Shown piece by piece: positions 44,661 to 54,804 of a stretch of 64,000 nt of DNA. Numbering within the stretch: the stretch's first letter is position 1; every line of letters starts with the position of its first letter. This DNA is from Parelaphostrongylus tenuis (Eukaryota > Nematoda > Chromadorea > Rhabditida > Metastrongylidae). Under the pieces are notes generated by a model. The model ran no database searches. It was not told where the DNA came from and saw only the letters and a program-made list of their open reading frames with translations. The stretch spans positions 62,001 to 126,000 of the forward strand of contig JAHQIW010001897.1 in assembly GCA_019055375.1 (NCBI GenBank), written 5' to 3'. The position numbers and the translations under genes were made by a program.

Positions 44661-45000
44661 CAACCAGTATCATATGTCTTATAAAGAAGAATTCTCTATA
44701 ATGCAATAAAAGCGAGAGATAAGTTGCATGCTAAAGGTCTGGATCGTCAGTAAAAAGAAAGTGTAAACGATCAATTAAGGCGATTAAAGATTGTAACGAT
44801 AGGAGAGCTTTCTTCTATCTTAGTCCATTATATGAACCTTCCTAATCGAAGTAAACAAGTCATTGAAAATATTCTAAAAAACTAAAGGGCTTTGTGAAGT
44901 TCTTGAAAAAAATCAAAAATCGTAAATATCCTCTCAGCAATGTTGAGAATCGTGCACGAAAGCTTTGTCATTGCGCTGAATTTGTATTAGCTGACTTTTC

Positions 45001-45215
45001 TCATAAGTGATTTTTTGAAAGCAATGGCAAATAGAAGCTCAGATAATGGTGGCGAACGCCAAATAGCATCATTCTGACATAGCTGCCGTTGTCGTCCAAA
45101 CTACGTCTCACTAGTTCCAGTAAGTCGAGCACAGATTGGCCGATCAGCGAGGAGTCCGCTTTGCAACTGACTCTCATAAAGAGGTCCAAGACCTTCCGGT
45201 ATAAGATTTGATTCC
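45001..45215 (-). CDS. Unrecognised exon-like frame
   Basis: Frame RKVLDLFMRVSCKADSSLIG, QSVLDLLELVRRSLDDNGSY, VRMMLFGVRHHYLSFYL, ending at a stop at 45,001. The regular hydrophobic spacing suggests helical-repeat protein. A likely upstream exon of the frame at 44.26-44.53 kb, but the splice sites are not convincing. The family is unknown. Confidence 0.35.
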
Positions 45216-45219
45216 ATAA

Positions 45220-46305
45220 CGCCTAGGTGGCCGAATTCACATCGGTATTCACTTGTTATTTGTAATTGCAGCCGGTCCACATGAAGGGTTTCCGCTTCGA
45301 GCTCGCTTCATTAGAAGTGCGATGGATATGCTTAGCGAACGAATGAAAGATCAAAAATAATGACACCATTAGACTGATATTATTCAGTCATTCAACAATA
45401 CTAGTAAGTTGCTTTAATTAAAAACACACACACACACTTACAGGCACACGCAAATGTCAGTGCATGCTTGCATAAGGGCACACACAAACGAATGCATTTA
45501 TACGTGCATTTATCAGAAAGTACACATATACCTGCATACGTACATTCACATGTACCAAGCCTGTGCATCTATATGCATGCGAAACTCTAGATTTGAAAAA
45601 AATCACACATTTGGCGAAGGAACCACTTTGAGAAGAACGGCTATCGCAAAGGCTGTGTCAGGAATTTTTAAGAAGCCGTATGAGTTGACATCTTTCTTAA
45701 TTATGTTGCTACTTGATCTGAAAAATCCGACATTACATAATGTACGAGCCCCACTTTTTCTGCATTTGACTCGACTCCTTTGCCTCCTTCTAATGTCAAC
45801 AAAAGTTCTAAAATTTGCATTGAATTAGGTCCGAATGTTGCTCAAAAATATCATAATGTGATCGATGGTTAGTTGAGCACTCTTCTCTTCCTCCAACTAA
45901 GCCTCCTTCTTACTTAGTTTTGCCTCACTTTTAATGTAGCTGAGTAGTTTTTCAGGAATACTTGGACTGCCTTGTTAAGGAGTCTGCAGATCATCATAAA
46001 AGGCGGAGGCCACCGTCTGTGGCATATTGTGTCTTTTAGAAAACGATCTGACATTCCAAGACAACTCAGACAACTTTACGATCTCTGATCCATAGAGACC
46101 TTTTCGACTTCATTGAGTAGGGTTGGGTCAGACAACGAAGTTATTAATAGTAAATATAATCGTTGGACAGCGTTTTCAAGCCCTAGTGTCATTCATATGA
46201 TGGAAAGGCATGTCATAATTTTGATACTCACGTAGCTATAATCACTGGAGGCTAATTCTAAAAAAAACGAAGCTAAGCTTGTAAAGGATATTACACGGTT
46301 TGAGC
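45220..46305. other. No gene; short CA repeat
   Basis: A CA run at 45,424-45,438 is followed by ACATAC/GTGCAT-rich low-complexity sequence to about 45,580, which creates a spurious Y/H/C-rich open frame. Nothing else recognised. Confidence 0.45.
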
Positions 46306-46311
46306 TGTTGG

Positions 46312-46567
46312 GTCTAGTGGTATAGAGGCGCCTGTTTCGTTTTACTGGGAATCATCAATACCACCCTCTCTCGATTCAGCCAATCTCCTGAGGTTCAGTA
46401 ATCCTCTATAAAGGATTAAACGCCGAGTACAAAATTACTCCAAGTCAGATGATGCAGTCACCCGACATTGTGGTGGTCGGCAGTCGACTCAGGAGGTCGG
46501 CTGAACCGAGGGAGGGTGGTACTGATGAGCCTTAATAGGACGGAAAAGGCGCCTGAAGACCATTGGA
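46312..46567. mobile_element. Foldback (MITE-like) element
   Basis: Arms 46,312-46,393 and 46,487-46,567 are complementary over about 80 bp: GAGGCGCCTGTTTCG with CGGAAAAGGCGCCT; CATCAATACCACCCTCTCTC with GAGGGTGGTACTGATG; GATTCAGCCAATCTCCTGAG with CTCAGGAGGTCGGCTGAA. The 93-bp loop is non-coding. Confidence 0.8.
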
Positions 46568-46574
46568 CATAACA

Positions 46575-47530
46575 TCTCAAAACAGATTATATCTTATCAG
46601 ATCATACCTTTTGAGCGGATCTATAAAAAAGCGGTCGATGAAAGAGACCTAATTTTGTAGTCTATCGTTTTGATCTGCAATCGTTTTAGCCACCAGTTTG
46701 TAATGGAATTTCAAGGAGAGAGGTAACAAGCCGTCAATTTTATCATTGCCCGCGGTCGAAAAGTGTCCTATTTATCTCAAGATAATTTCTGAATACCTGG
46801 CAAAATTGACTAGTATTTGACTAGAGCTTCTCTATCAAGAAATATGAAGAATAAAAACTGCAAAAGAGATGCCAATGGCCAACCATCCGTTGAGTTCCAT
46901 TGATCCGAGACGGTGGCATTTCACTACTTTACGTTTTGCGTAATTCATCTTCTAGAAGGCCACCTTTTTTGCGCTTCTGTTTTTTGAGGGATCATCTAGC
47001 TTTTGAGGCAAGCCACTCATCAAAAAAAAGCATCGTTATTCCAAACTTTTTGTATACATTTTTCTTGGCAAGCATTGTCAGTACAGTCTATCTTGCTCAT
47101 TACGTCGCCCGTCGTTGGAACATCAATTTACGATGATTGTTAAACCATTGTTTCCCATCAAGAGAGCTTTCATAATCTTCCATCAAACCAATTCTTATAG
47201 AATATTCTTCCTCTATTCTAAAAAAGGGGCATTGAAACGCACTCTGATTTCCTGTTGGGAAATCAGAAAACATCCGTGGCAACAGCAGTTGTTATCTTGA
47301 AGTAAACGGTGTCGTTACGGAGAACTTTACAAAGTCGCTTCAAGATTTTACTTTGAGGAGTGGTGTAAATGGATAAAGAATTCTGTCGCATGTCAATTGG
47401 AATTCAATGATAATGTCGCGAAGGCAGTCTTTCCCAGTGCTTTATTACTGCGGAAGAAGTTGTAAGCATCTTAGTCGATTTCATGAGGCTATCTTGAGGC
47501 TATCGCCATAAGTCTATTAGTTGCACTCGA
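46575..47530. other. No recognisable gene
   Basis: Opposed short frames near 47.1-47.3 kb overlap and lack motifs. Confidence 0.35.
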
Positions 47531-47534
47531 AAAG

Positions 47535-48810
47535 CAATCGACTTTATCTTAATCTCGTCGTGTTCATAGCATCAGCCCACGTCACTGAATAGAAGAGCAC
47601 TGGTAGGATTCTTGAGCCAAAAATAGCACGGAGTTTGAGGTCCGCTATCTTGTTGCTGGCCTTTCTGAAAGGCACAAATGCGGCCCGTACTGCTCTCCTT
47701 CTTATATCTAATACCTCATTCTCCTCCTTCTATCTAATACCTCCTTCATGTTCTTGTCCATGTTCAATGGCCGCACAAAGTACACGTATGTGATGTTTCT
47801 TCAATCGGAAAAAACATCTAGTTCTATTTTCTCGCCACTGCACCATTGGCTTCTCATGATCTAGACCTTCATGCGACTTATGCGTAATCCGATCGTCTTT
47901 CCCGCTTCCCTCAGCTCCTTGACTATTGTCTATAATTTTCAAGAATGTGGCGATGTCATCCGCGAAACGAAGGTTTTAATTTTCCATTAATATGCACGCT
48001 CTTCCTCTGTCAATCGAGCGAAATCATTATCCACTGCAATACGGTGGTGAAGAACTTTGGCGATAACTTATCGCGTTATCGAGCTCTTTTCTAATGGGCA
48101 TGGTAAGCTTTTGATGAAAAAATCGCATTTTTGTGTTACAGTTCCTGTGACAGTCTGATAGATTCTAAAGTATAACGAATCCTTTTCTTGGTCGACGAGC
48201 GCTGATTGGGACTATATTCCTTTCGATACTATCGAACTCCTTCTCGTAATCGAGAAAAGATAGGGTTAAGGGCAGTTGGTAATCTCGACAGAATTCTATG
48301 AGATTTGATACTGTTGGGTGATGCTCATATAGTAGAATTCTCTTCTAGATCCTTCTTGGTCAACTTTTTGTGCCTCATTCAGAGATCTTAATGTGCGCAA
48401 AGGTATAATATTCTGCTTAAATAGCTTGTAAAGTATACTCAACAAGTACCCCGGTCACCTTTTCTACAGAAGTTGACTATGCGCAATTTCCTCCACCGAT
48501 CTGGGAATTTTTTTTATCTGAAGATAAGACATCATAAGTGCGGCGAAAAGTACATGTAAATTATAGTCTCCAGCTCTCACAAACTCGGCACTGATAATAC
48601 TGAATCCCACGGCTGCGTTTTTCCTCATGCTTTCTATCACAACTTGAACTTGACAAGGTAGATACCCTGAAAGTATTCACTAGGGGAAATCCTAGTGTCC
48701 CTCATGAGGATGGCTGAACGGAACAGTTTAGTGTGAAATATTCTGGTATCAATTCTAGATCATTGGAAGTTTAGTGATCCCATCTTCTCATCATGGTTGA
48801 CAGTGGAACA
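47535..48810 (-). mobile_element. RTE LINE (lineage 2), RT region
   Basis: The minus strand in order: KFPDRWRKLRIVNFCRKGDR (about 48,510-48,450), DYEKEFDSIERNIVP (about 48,260-48,215), KLSPKFFTTVLQWIMISLD (about 48,070-48,015), then in another frame FADDIATFLKIIDNSQGA (about 47,970-47,920) with FADD retained. YVYFVRPLNMDKNMKEVLDR (about 47,780-47,725) follows, then AFQKGQQQ and the C-terminal ALLFSDV. At least five frame breaks. The far 5' (endonuclease) and 3' ends are missing. Confidence 0.85.
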
Positions 48811-48814
48811 CTAT

Positions 48815-51055
48815 AATTGCAATCCGGTGGCGCTTCCTTAGACTAGTTTTCTCTGCGCAGCTTCTAACATTTTCTTTTGCTTGCACTGATGTGAGTCCTC
48901 ATATGAAGCTCTTACGCAGCTGACCTTTGAAATCACTAGTGTCAAAAATGTTGCTTAAAAATCGGATTTCACCTTTCTACTTTTTCGAGTAACTTCTTTG
49001 TGGTCTGTATAGTATGTCTAGACATTGAAGAAGACGAAATATTCAAAACGTCGGTTAGCGCTTTTGAAGATAGCACACCAACCTCGCGTAAGCTTCAAAA
49101 AGGAACAATGTATAATACTTTCATTTTCATGCCGAAGTTTAACAAATGTTTGTCTTTCGAATTACTAGAGATATACCTGAGGCAGTGATCGAAGTCACAA
49201 ACGCATGAAGTTTGATTATTGTTGTGACAGTAGCTGCGAAGGAACAAATCAAATGCAAAAAATACAGGATCAAAACAGAAAAATACAAAAATGAGATCTG
49301 TACAGGATGACACGTATGATGTCGAGTGATGTGACAAAAGGGGGATATAGATCATCTGCACCTACAGAGAGCAAAGATACTGGAGAATGGAAAAAAACTC
49401 TTCGTTTCAGATTTGTTTCATTCAGCTGCACATGATCCGCAACATTTACTGTATGGATTGCATCACTTTCTCTAGTCGAATCGTTTCCTCACATTGATTA
49501 TCGGCAAAAGTCTTCAAACATCTAGCGTGTTGTCTCTACTACTGCTCAAGAAGGGTTTCGACTACTTCGTTGATGTCGTAGAACACTAGACTAGTCAGAT
49601 ATCCTTGCAATCTTTGGGACAGCCAAGGTAAGTTTCTCGCATAACTGCAGGTCTTTAGCACTGTCGAACAGGCCAAAGCAGCGCCTTGCTTAGCTTCTGT
49701 CTTTACATTTCTGCCCCCCTCCCCCCTCCTCTGACGACGACGTTCAAGAATGATGACGAAACAACCGTCTATGCACTAATGTCTTCTGTCAAGTGTCATT
49801 GAATAGTAATGCCCCTCCCCCTTTTCTTGAGAAGGCGCTCGTTTTTATCACTTGTACATTCGTAACCGACAAATATTGACGAAAACTTGAACATTCCAAA
49901 GCAAAAGGTAAACATCACCCAAGTTAGTGAATGTGAAAGTGTTGTCCTTAGACAACACTTGAAAATCTCAGCGACATATCAGTTTCACAATGGTAGTGCA
50001 GATAGGTATACACAGCAATAACACTTTCGTTCGAACGAACTGTAATGATCCTCAATGAAACTTGAGAATTGATCACTTCATCAGCTTTCCCAATACCTAG
50101 TGTTACAGAGGCAAAATGCCAATGCACCAGGGAACCTGCTTGCTGTTGTTTGAAATTTGTTGTTTCGTGTTATTCTGGCCTAGCCTATTACAGTGCTCCA
50201 AACTGACACGGCAAAAGACACCGTCTAGCACTACCGATTCGTGGCGACTTTGCTACGGTGCGATCAAGATTCTCGAAATAACACTGGTAGAGCTTCTACA
50301 TGTCGACCATTGCCAGTCAACAAGCTGTGCGAAATGGAGGAAGCCTCGATATCTTGCGGCTGCGATTGCACGCTGTTATGACAGCGGGCATAAAAAGCAA
50401 TGAAGTGTGTTATCTAGTAACATGACTTATGTTTAGTAAGCTCACAATTCCTGAGAAAACATTTATGAGACTGCGTTGAATATTAAAGTAACACACAATA
50501 AATCATATTTCATGCTCAATCAACAATTTTACAACGGGAATGTCTACTCAAAATTCAAAATTGGATTAAACACGAAGCTCACAGTAGCAGCAAATTCTTG
50601 TCAGCATCCTCGTACTAACAGTCTAAATGCTACCTAAACCGGAAACTGTGAAACAACGATGACCAGTCTGTGATAGCGGTCTATAGTCTACCGAGATCTT
50701 TGAATGCTTGCAAATGCGGCTAACATTAGAGGAACAGGAGATTATTATAGAGTGACAGTGTACAATAGAAATTCTAAATATTAAGTAGTTGATCCAGTTT
50801 TGCAATAATCTTGTCAAAAAATTCCAATCTACTTCTTGTCAACTATTTCATCAGTATAGATATACCACCTCTTCTTCCTTTTTTCAATAAAATTATCGCC
50901 ATTGAGACAGTCTATCAATCTCTTACTTAATATGCTACATGAGACATCAAGGCCCATGAAGATATCTCAATATACTTTTTTAATTGACTGTTTTTGAGAC
51001 CTCCATCAAAACAGTATGATCTGATTAGCATAGTTCTTAAGTTTCATGGCTCTGG
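48815..51055. other. No recognised gene; C-rich tracts
   Basis: Frames at 49,000-49,188 and 50,116-50,403 have no recognisable domain. C-rich runs lie at about 49,710-49,730 and 49,811-49,823. Confidence 0.4.
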
Positions 51056-51074
51056 CACACCACCTCAGAGTTAC

Positions 51075-51117
51075 GTTTGTACGTTTCCGCTTTCAGTCAA
51101 GCCTCATGAGTAGGCAA
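51075..51117 (-). ncRNA. Hammerhead family 2 motif, decayed
   Basis: The minus strand reads CTCATGA (51,104-51,110, G5 changed to C), GGC of stem II, a loop, then GAAA (51,084-51,087) and CGTAC of stem III. Flanking GCCTA and upstream GGCA match the 43.96-kb copy. Stem I is largely lost. Confidence 0.42.
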
Positions 51118-51449
51118 GGTGCCTTTAAGTTCAGCCGAGCCCCTATCTATAAGGGAATTGGCATTGAATATTTTCACTGCACCTCTGATGGAAAAATCAT
51201 CTGACATTGCAAAACAATCGATTGTTAAATGGCAGCTTTCAAAAACACTTAAACAGAATGGTATTGCTATATTTGCGTGAATATTATTACTGTTCTACAC
51301 AGTGCATAATCACTCTTGAAACAAGAAAAGCGGGAAGAATGATAATGCCCACGAAAATCTATCAATATACTTCCCTAGTGGCACAAAATCATTAGAACCA
51401 CTTTGTATCTCATACGAGGTGCAGCCCAATTCCACCGTTATGGAGTTAG

Positions 51450-51722
51450 AACAGCTTTCGTCGTTTGAGAATTCGATCGATATTCTTAGTAAAAATGAGG
51501 AACAATAACCATAGCTCACCAACAACGATAAACAAATCACCACGTTCCACCACTGGAAGAGCAGATGAACGATCGCAGAACTCACTGGATTCAGCGGATG
51601 TGAGCTCGGGAACCATAACGAAAAGAGCTGTAAATTGGTATAAATTACAGTCACGACTTCGAGAGCAAAGTGGTCGCGGAAAGAGGCGAAATTTCAGAAT
51701 AAAACCTTTTGGCTATGAATAA
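51450..51722 (+). CDS. Unrecognised Ser/Arg-rich frame
   Basis: Reads TTINKSPRSTTGRADERSQN, SLDSADVSSGTITKRAVNWY, KLQSRLREQSGRGKRRNFRI, KPFGYE-stop. Basic and disordered-looking. It may be a terminal host exon or the 5' part of the Penelope-like element that follows 700 bp downstream. The family is unknown. Confidence 0.25.
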   Translation, partial: NSFRRLRIRSIFLVKMRNNNHSSPTTINKSPRSTTGRADERSQNSLDSADVSSGTITKRAVNWYKLQSRLREQSGRGKRRNFRIKPFGYE

Positions 51723-53428
51723 AATTATGAGAGAGAGCCAATCGAATTTTTAGACGATGAGAAAGTTACGTCACTATCCTAGCAGATAATTCAGTCTACC
51801 CCATAATTACATTTATAGAGCATCACTAGCAATATTAATTCCCATAGAAGGCTCCGAAAACAGGAAAAAATACCACTAAAAATCAAAAGTTAACTATTGT
51901 TATCAATTTGAGTTTGACCAACATTCCTCGCCAGGAAGTAGCTTTCATGTCCATTGAAATATCTGATTATCGGAATATATTACACGGGCTCCATTTTTCT
52001 ACTATGTAATTGCAAACGACTGAAGACGTAGCCGCATTTGTACATGGATGTTTAATGATTTAAGGGCAGTATTATATCCACTTTAAGAATCGCTTATTTT
52101 CAAAGTAACAGTCAAACAATACAAATAAACACTACTTTTCAATAATACCAGTTCTCCTATAACATAAGTCTGATGTAAGTACTATCTGTTCAGTACCCAC
52201 TGTCTCACGACCATCAGTCGGACGCTAGAGTAAATCGAATATCTGATTATACCTTTCCTGGGAAGTGTACCATGCTCATTATGATAGCAGTTGAAACTGT
52301 TTCTTATTGACTTTACTCATCTGAAGCAATCTCATGATAGTGTTCAAACAACTGTAATACAAAACGAAATTTTTTAAACAAAATCACTACAGTTAATGAA
52401 TAATTATTTTTGACTGGCAATTCCGGACTGCTATGTGTCTAGAATATAGAATGTTGAAGAACGTTAGATTATTAAAACAAGACAGATTCCGTAAAAAGGC
52501 TAATGATGAAGAACATATTGAGAGTGAACAACAACAAATAGGGTCATTACCGCTACCACCATATCCTCAACGATTTCATAGACAGCAAGACCCTAACAAT
52601 GTTATGAAAAAGATATGAAATTTCGATTACTTGCTAACAAAATCTTTGAAATTCTCAATCACTATCGCGGGAGAAAGTTCCGCTCCAACCTCATAGAAGC
52701 ACAAAAATGTGGAATACGGGAGGATCGGGAGTTGACAAAGTCCAAAAACATTGAACTTTGCGTTAGTAATAAAGGTGAGAGTTTGTGTTAATTCTTTGTC
52801 AGTTAGATATTGATATAAAGAAAAATATCTTGAAGATGCCCTACTATATCGACCGTCTTCGAAAAAAGAATTCAAAAAGCAGTAAAAAACGTAAAATGAC
52901 GAGTGGGTCAAAGTAGCAAAAGCAGCTGGTTTGAAATCATCTCTTATTTCTCATTCAAAATTTAATTTACCAACGCATCCCTTCTCATATTTGCTCATAA
53001 AACCCATAAGTCAGTTCGTGCTGATGATCTTATATCTAACAATCCATCAATATTCAAGTTCACACCCACCTCATCAACTATGCAGATGAACCTACGCGTA
53101 GAGTAGGACTTCTTGCTCTGATAATATCCCAGTTGTTAAGATACATTCTAGCCCATCTTACTGACACTCAAATGTTCTTAAACCATCTAAGGTACGCACT
53201 TCCAAACAGCTCTCACGTAACGGAGTTCTTCGACGTTAACGCCCGTTATACAAGCGCGTCGAATGACTCTGCATTACAAGCCATTCGCGAGCTCCTCATT
53301 CAACACCAAGAAGTTTCAAACATGTAAGGCTTGTCGATTCAACAGCTGATGATTCTCTTAAAAAGTACCTAAATTGTTCGGTCTTTGAGTAGTCTGGAAA
53401 TTATTTCGCACAAAAGAGAGGGCTGGCA

Positions 53429-54106
53429 ATGGGCCAGCGACTGGCACCAGTTTTTGCTATTGTTTTCGTGTCTAAAGTGGAAGCCCCCGTAATCAGTCGA
53501 AAGCCAATACACTACTGTAGATACATTGATGACTGCTTAGTTATCTGTTCCACACAAGGAGAGAATGACAGATGTTATGATTTGCTGAACGAACAGTCAG
53601 GGTACATGAGATTCACCCTTGAGACACCTAAAGAAAACTGGCTTCCCTTACTTGACGTCCAAGTAAAACTATCTGAATGCCGCTACATCACCATGTGGTA
53701 CCGAAAGCCAAGCAACAAAAATATTTTAATTCATTGCCTCGCATCTCACCCCTCACACACAAAAAAGGCGCTCATAAAAGACTTCTTCCGAACAGCTGCC
53801 TATGTGTGTACTGGAAGAGTACAGAAAGTGGAATCCGTAGAACTGACTTGGCAAATAGCTATTTCGAATGGTCATGAGATCGTAGTGCACCGAGATAAGC
53901 TTGGAGGAAATCACATGCTCCTCAACAAAAACTTCGCTGAAAATAAGGTCCCGTTTGCACTTCCCTTCTTCACGAATGAAATAAGTATAGCTATTAGACG
54001 ATGGTTGAAAAGGGCAGGTTTGAATGAATCGGTTACGATGATTGAGATACTGCCAAAAAATCTTAAGCCTCAGCTAGTCCGCAATCGCTTGTACGATCGT
54101 CTATGA
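53429..54106 (+). pseudogene. Penelope-like reverse transcriptase, longest open part
   Basis: 225 residues uninterrupted: RT palm (MGQRLAPVFAIVF, then YIDD at residues 34-37), a conserved LLDVQVKLSECRYITMWYRK stretch at about residues 75-92, and the thumb with SHPSHTKKALIKDFFRTA. All catalytic residues of this part are intact, but upstream motifs and the endonuclease are out of frame. RT copies element RNA into DNA at the target site. Confidence 0.88.
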
Positions 54107-54708
54107 ACAGCAAAAAATGCATAATTTGTCCTAACGGTAAAGACGGTGACTGCAGAGTAAGGGTACAATTTACCCAATCTTTTGCAAGGCGTGCGGCCAG
54201 AAGTACATTGGCGAAACGGGTAGGCCACTCTGTCCGTATAAAAGAACACCTAGCCGATAAATCTAATTCTAGACCAAATACCCCACCATGCACGCACAGG
54301 ACACAGATACATGAGGAGGATGATTTTGATGTAAAAGTATATATCCTCAAGCAGGAACGCAAGGCCCCGACGCGCAAAGTCCTTGAGGCGTTTTGGATCC
54401 ATTCCAAAATCCCGCTATGAATCTCAAAAATTAGTGCTTCATAATCACGCATGATTTCGCACGATATTTTGGATCAATCCTTACGGATCTGAGTCATGCA
54501 CACACCTCGTCCATGTAAGACTCAGTGCGGCTGGTCAACGTATATAATGGATACCATCACGACCAAACGGTGAGTCAAATCTAGCTGATTAGTGTACGAT
54601 TATAAATTGTTTAAATGTTTCTTTTCTTTTCTTTTTTCTCCCTTTTCTTCCCTTCTGCTTTGGTTATGGAAGTGTTTGGAAGTTCGTATAGGTCAGCCAG
54701 ACTCTTTC

Positions 54709-54746
54709 GAGCTCTGATGAAGCAGGATTGCCGAAACGTTAGCCAC
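54709..54746 (+). ncRNA. Hammerhead-like motif at Penelope 3' end
   Basis: Intact CTGATGA (54,714-54,720), GAAA (54,733-54,736), two-pair stem II (GC/GC with an A-C mismatch next to the core) and a possible 3-pair stem I (GCT with AGC). Stem III would be ACGT with no loop, so it could fold only imperfectly or as a dimer. It sits about 50 bp before the element end. Confidence 0.35.
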
Positions 54747-54804
54747 GGATACGTTTGCACAAAGTAAAGTTGTATCAAAAACAAAGAAAATCTCATATGG
54801 TTTT

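Larger units (their letters stand above)
52433..54800 (+). mobile_element. Penelope-like retroelement, frameshifted
   Basis: N-terminal LPLPPYPQRFHR (52,540), LLANKIFEILNHYRGRKFRS (52,626), then LRYILAHLTDTQMFLNHLRY (53,134). The RT motif RGLAMGQRLAPVFAIVF (about 53,418-53,465) is followed by the catalytic HYCRYIDDCLVI (about 53,511-53,545) and the thumb WYRKPSNKNILIH and VRNRLYDRL. After a stop come CIICPNGKDGDC (about 54,120) and, one frame over, CKACGQKYIGETGRPLC (54,185-54,232), the GIY-YIG endonuclease core, then RIKEHLADK and RKVLEAFWIHSK. RT, GIY-YIG and linker lie in three frames with internal stops near 53.1-53.4 kb, so it is inactive. The order RT then GIY-YIG defines Penelope-like elements. 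The clade is not determined. Confidence 0.9.

Noticed and set aside
45454..45828. 124-residue open frame rich in Tyr, His and Cys
   Set aside because: The N-terminal half is generated by ACATAC/GTGCAT low-complexity repeats; there is no domain and no splice support.
49000..49188. Possible hammerhead-like or Penelope-end motif GAAGACGAAATATTCAAAACG
   Set aside because: It has no CTGANGA core and no pairing stems.
49975..50100. CTGATGA on the minus strand near 50,090
   Set aside because: It is not followed by GAAA at hammerhead spacing; chance occurrence.
51465..51722. Neuropeptide precursor suggested by GRGKRR
   Set aside because: There is a single dibasic site, no signal peptide and no repeated amidated peptide.
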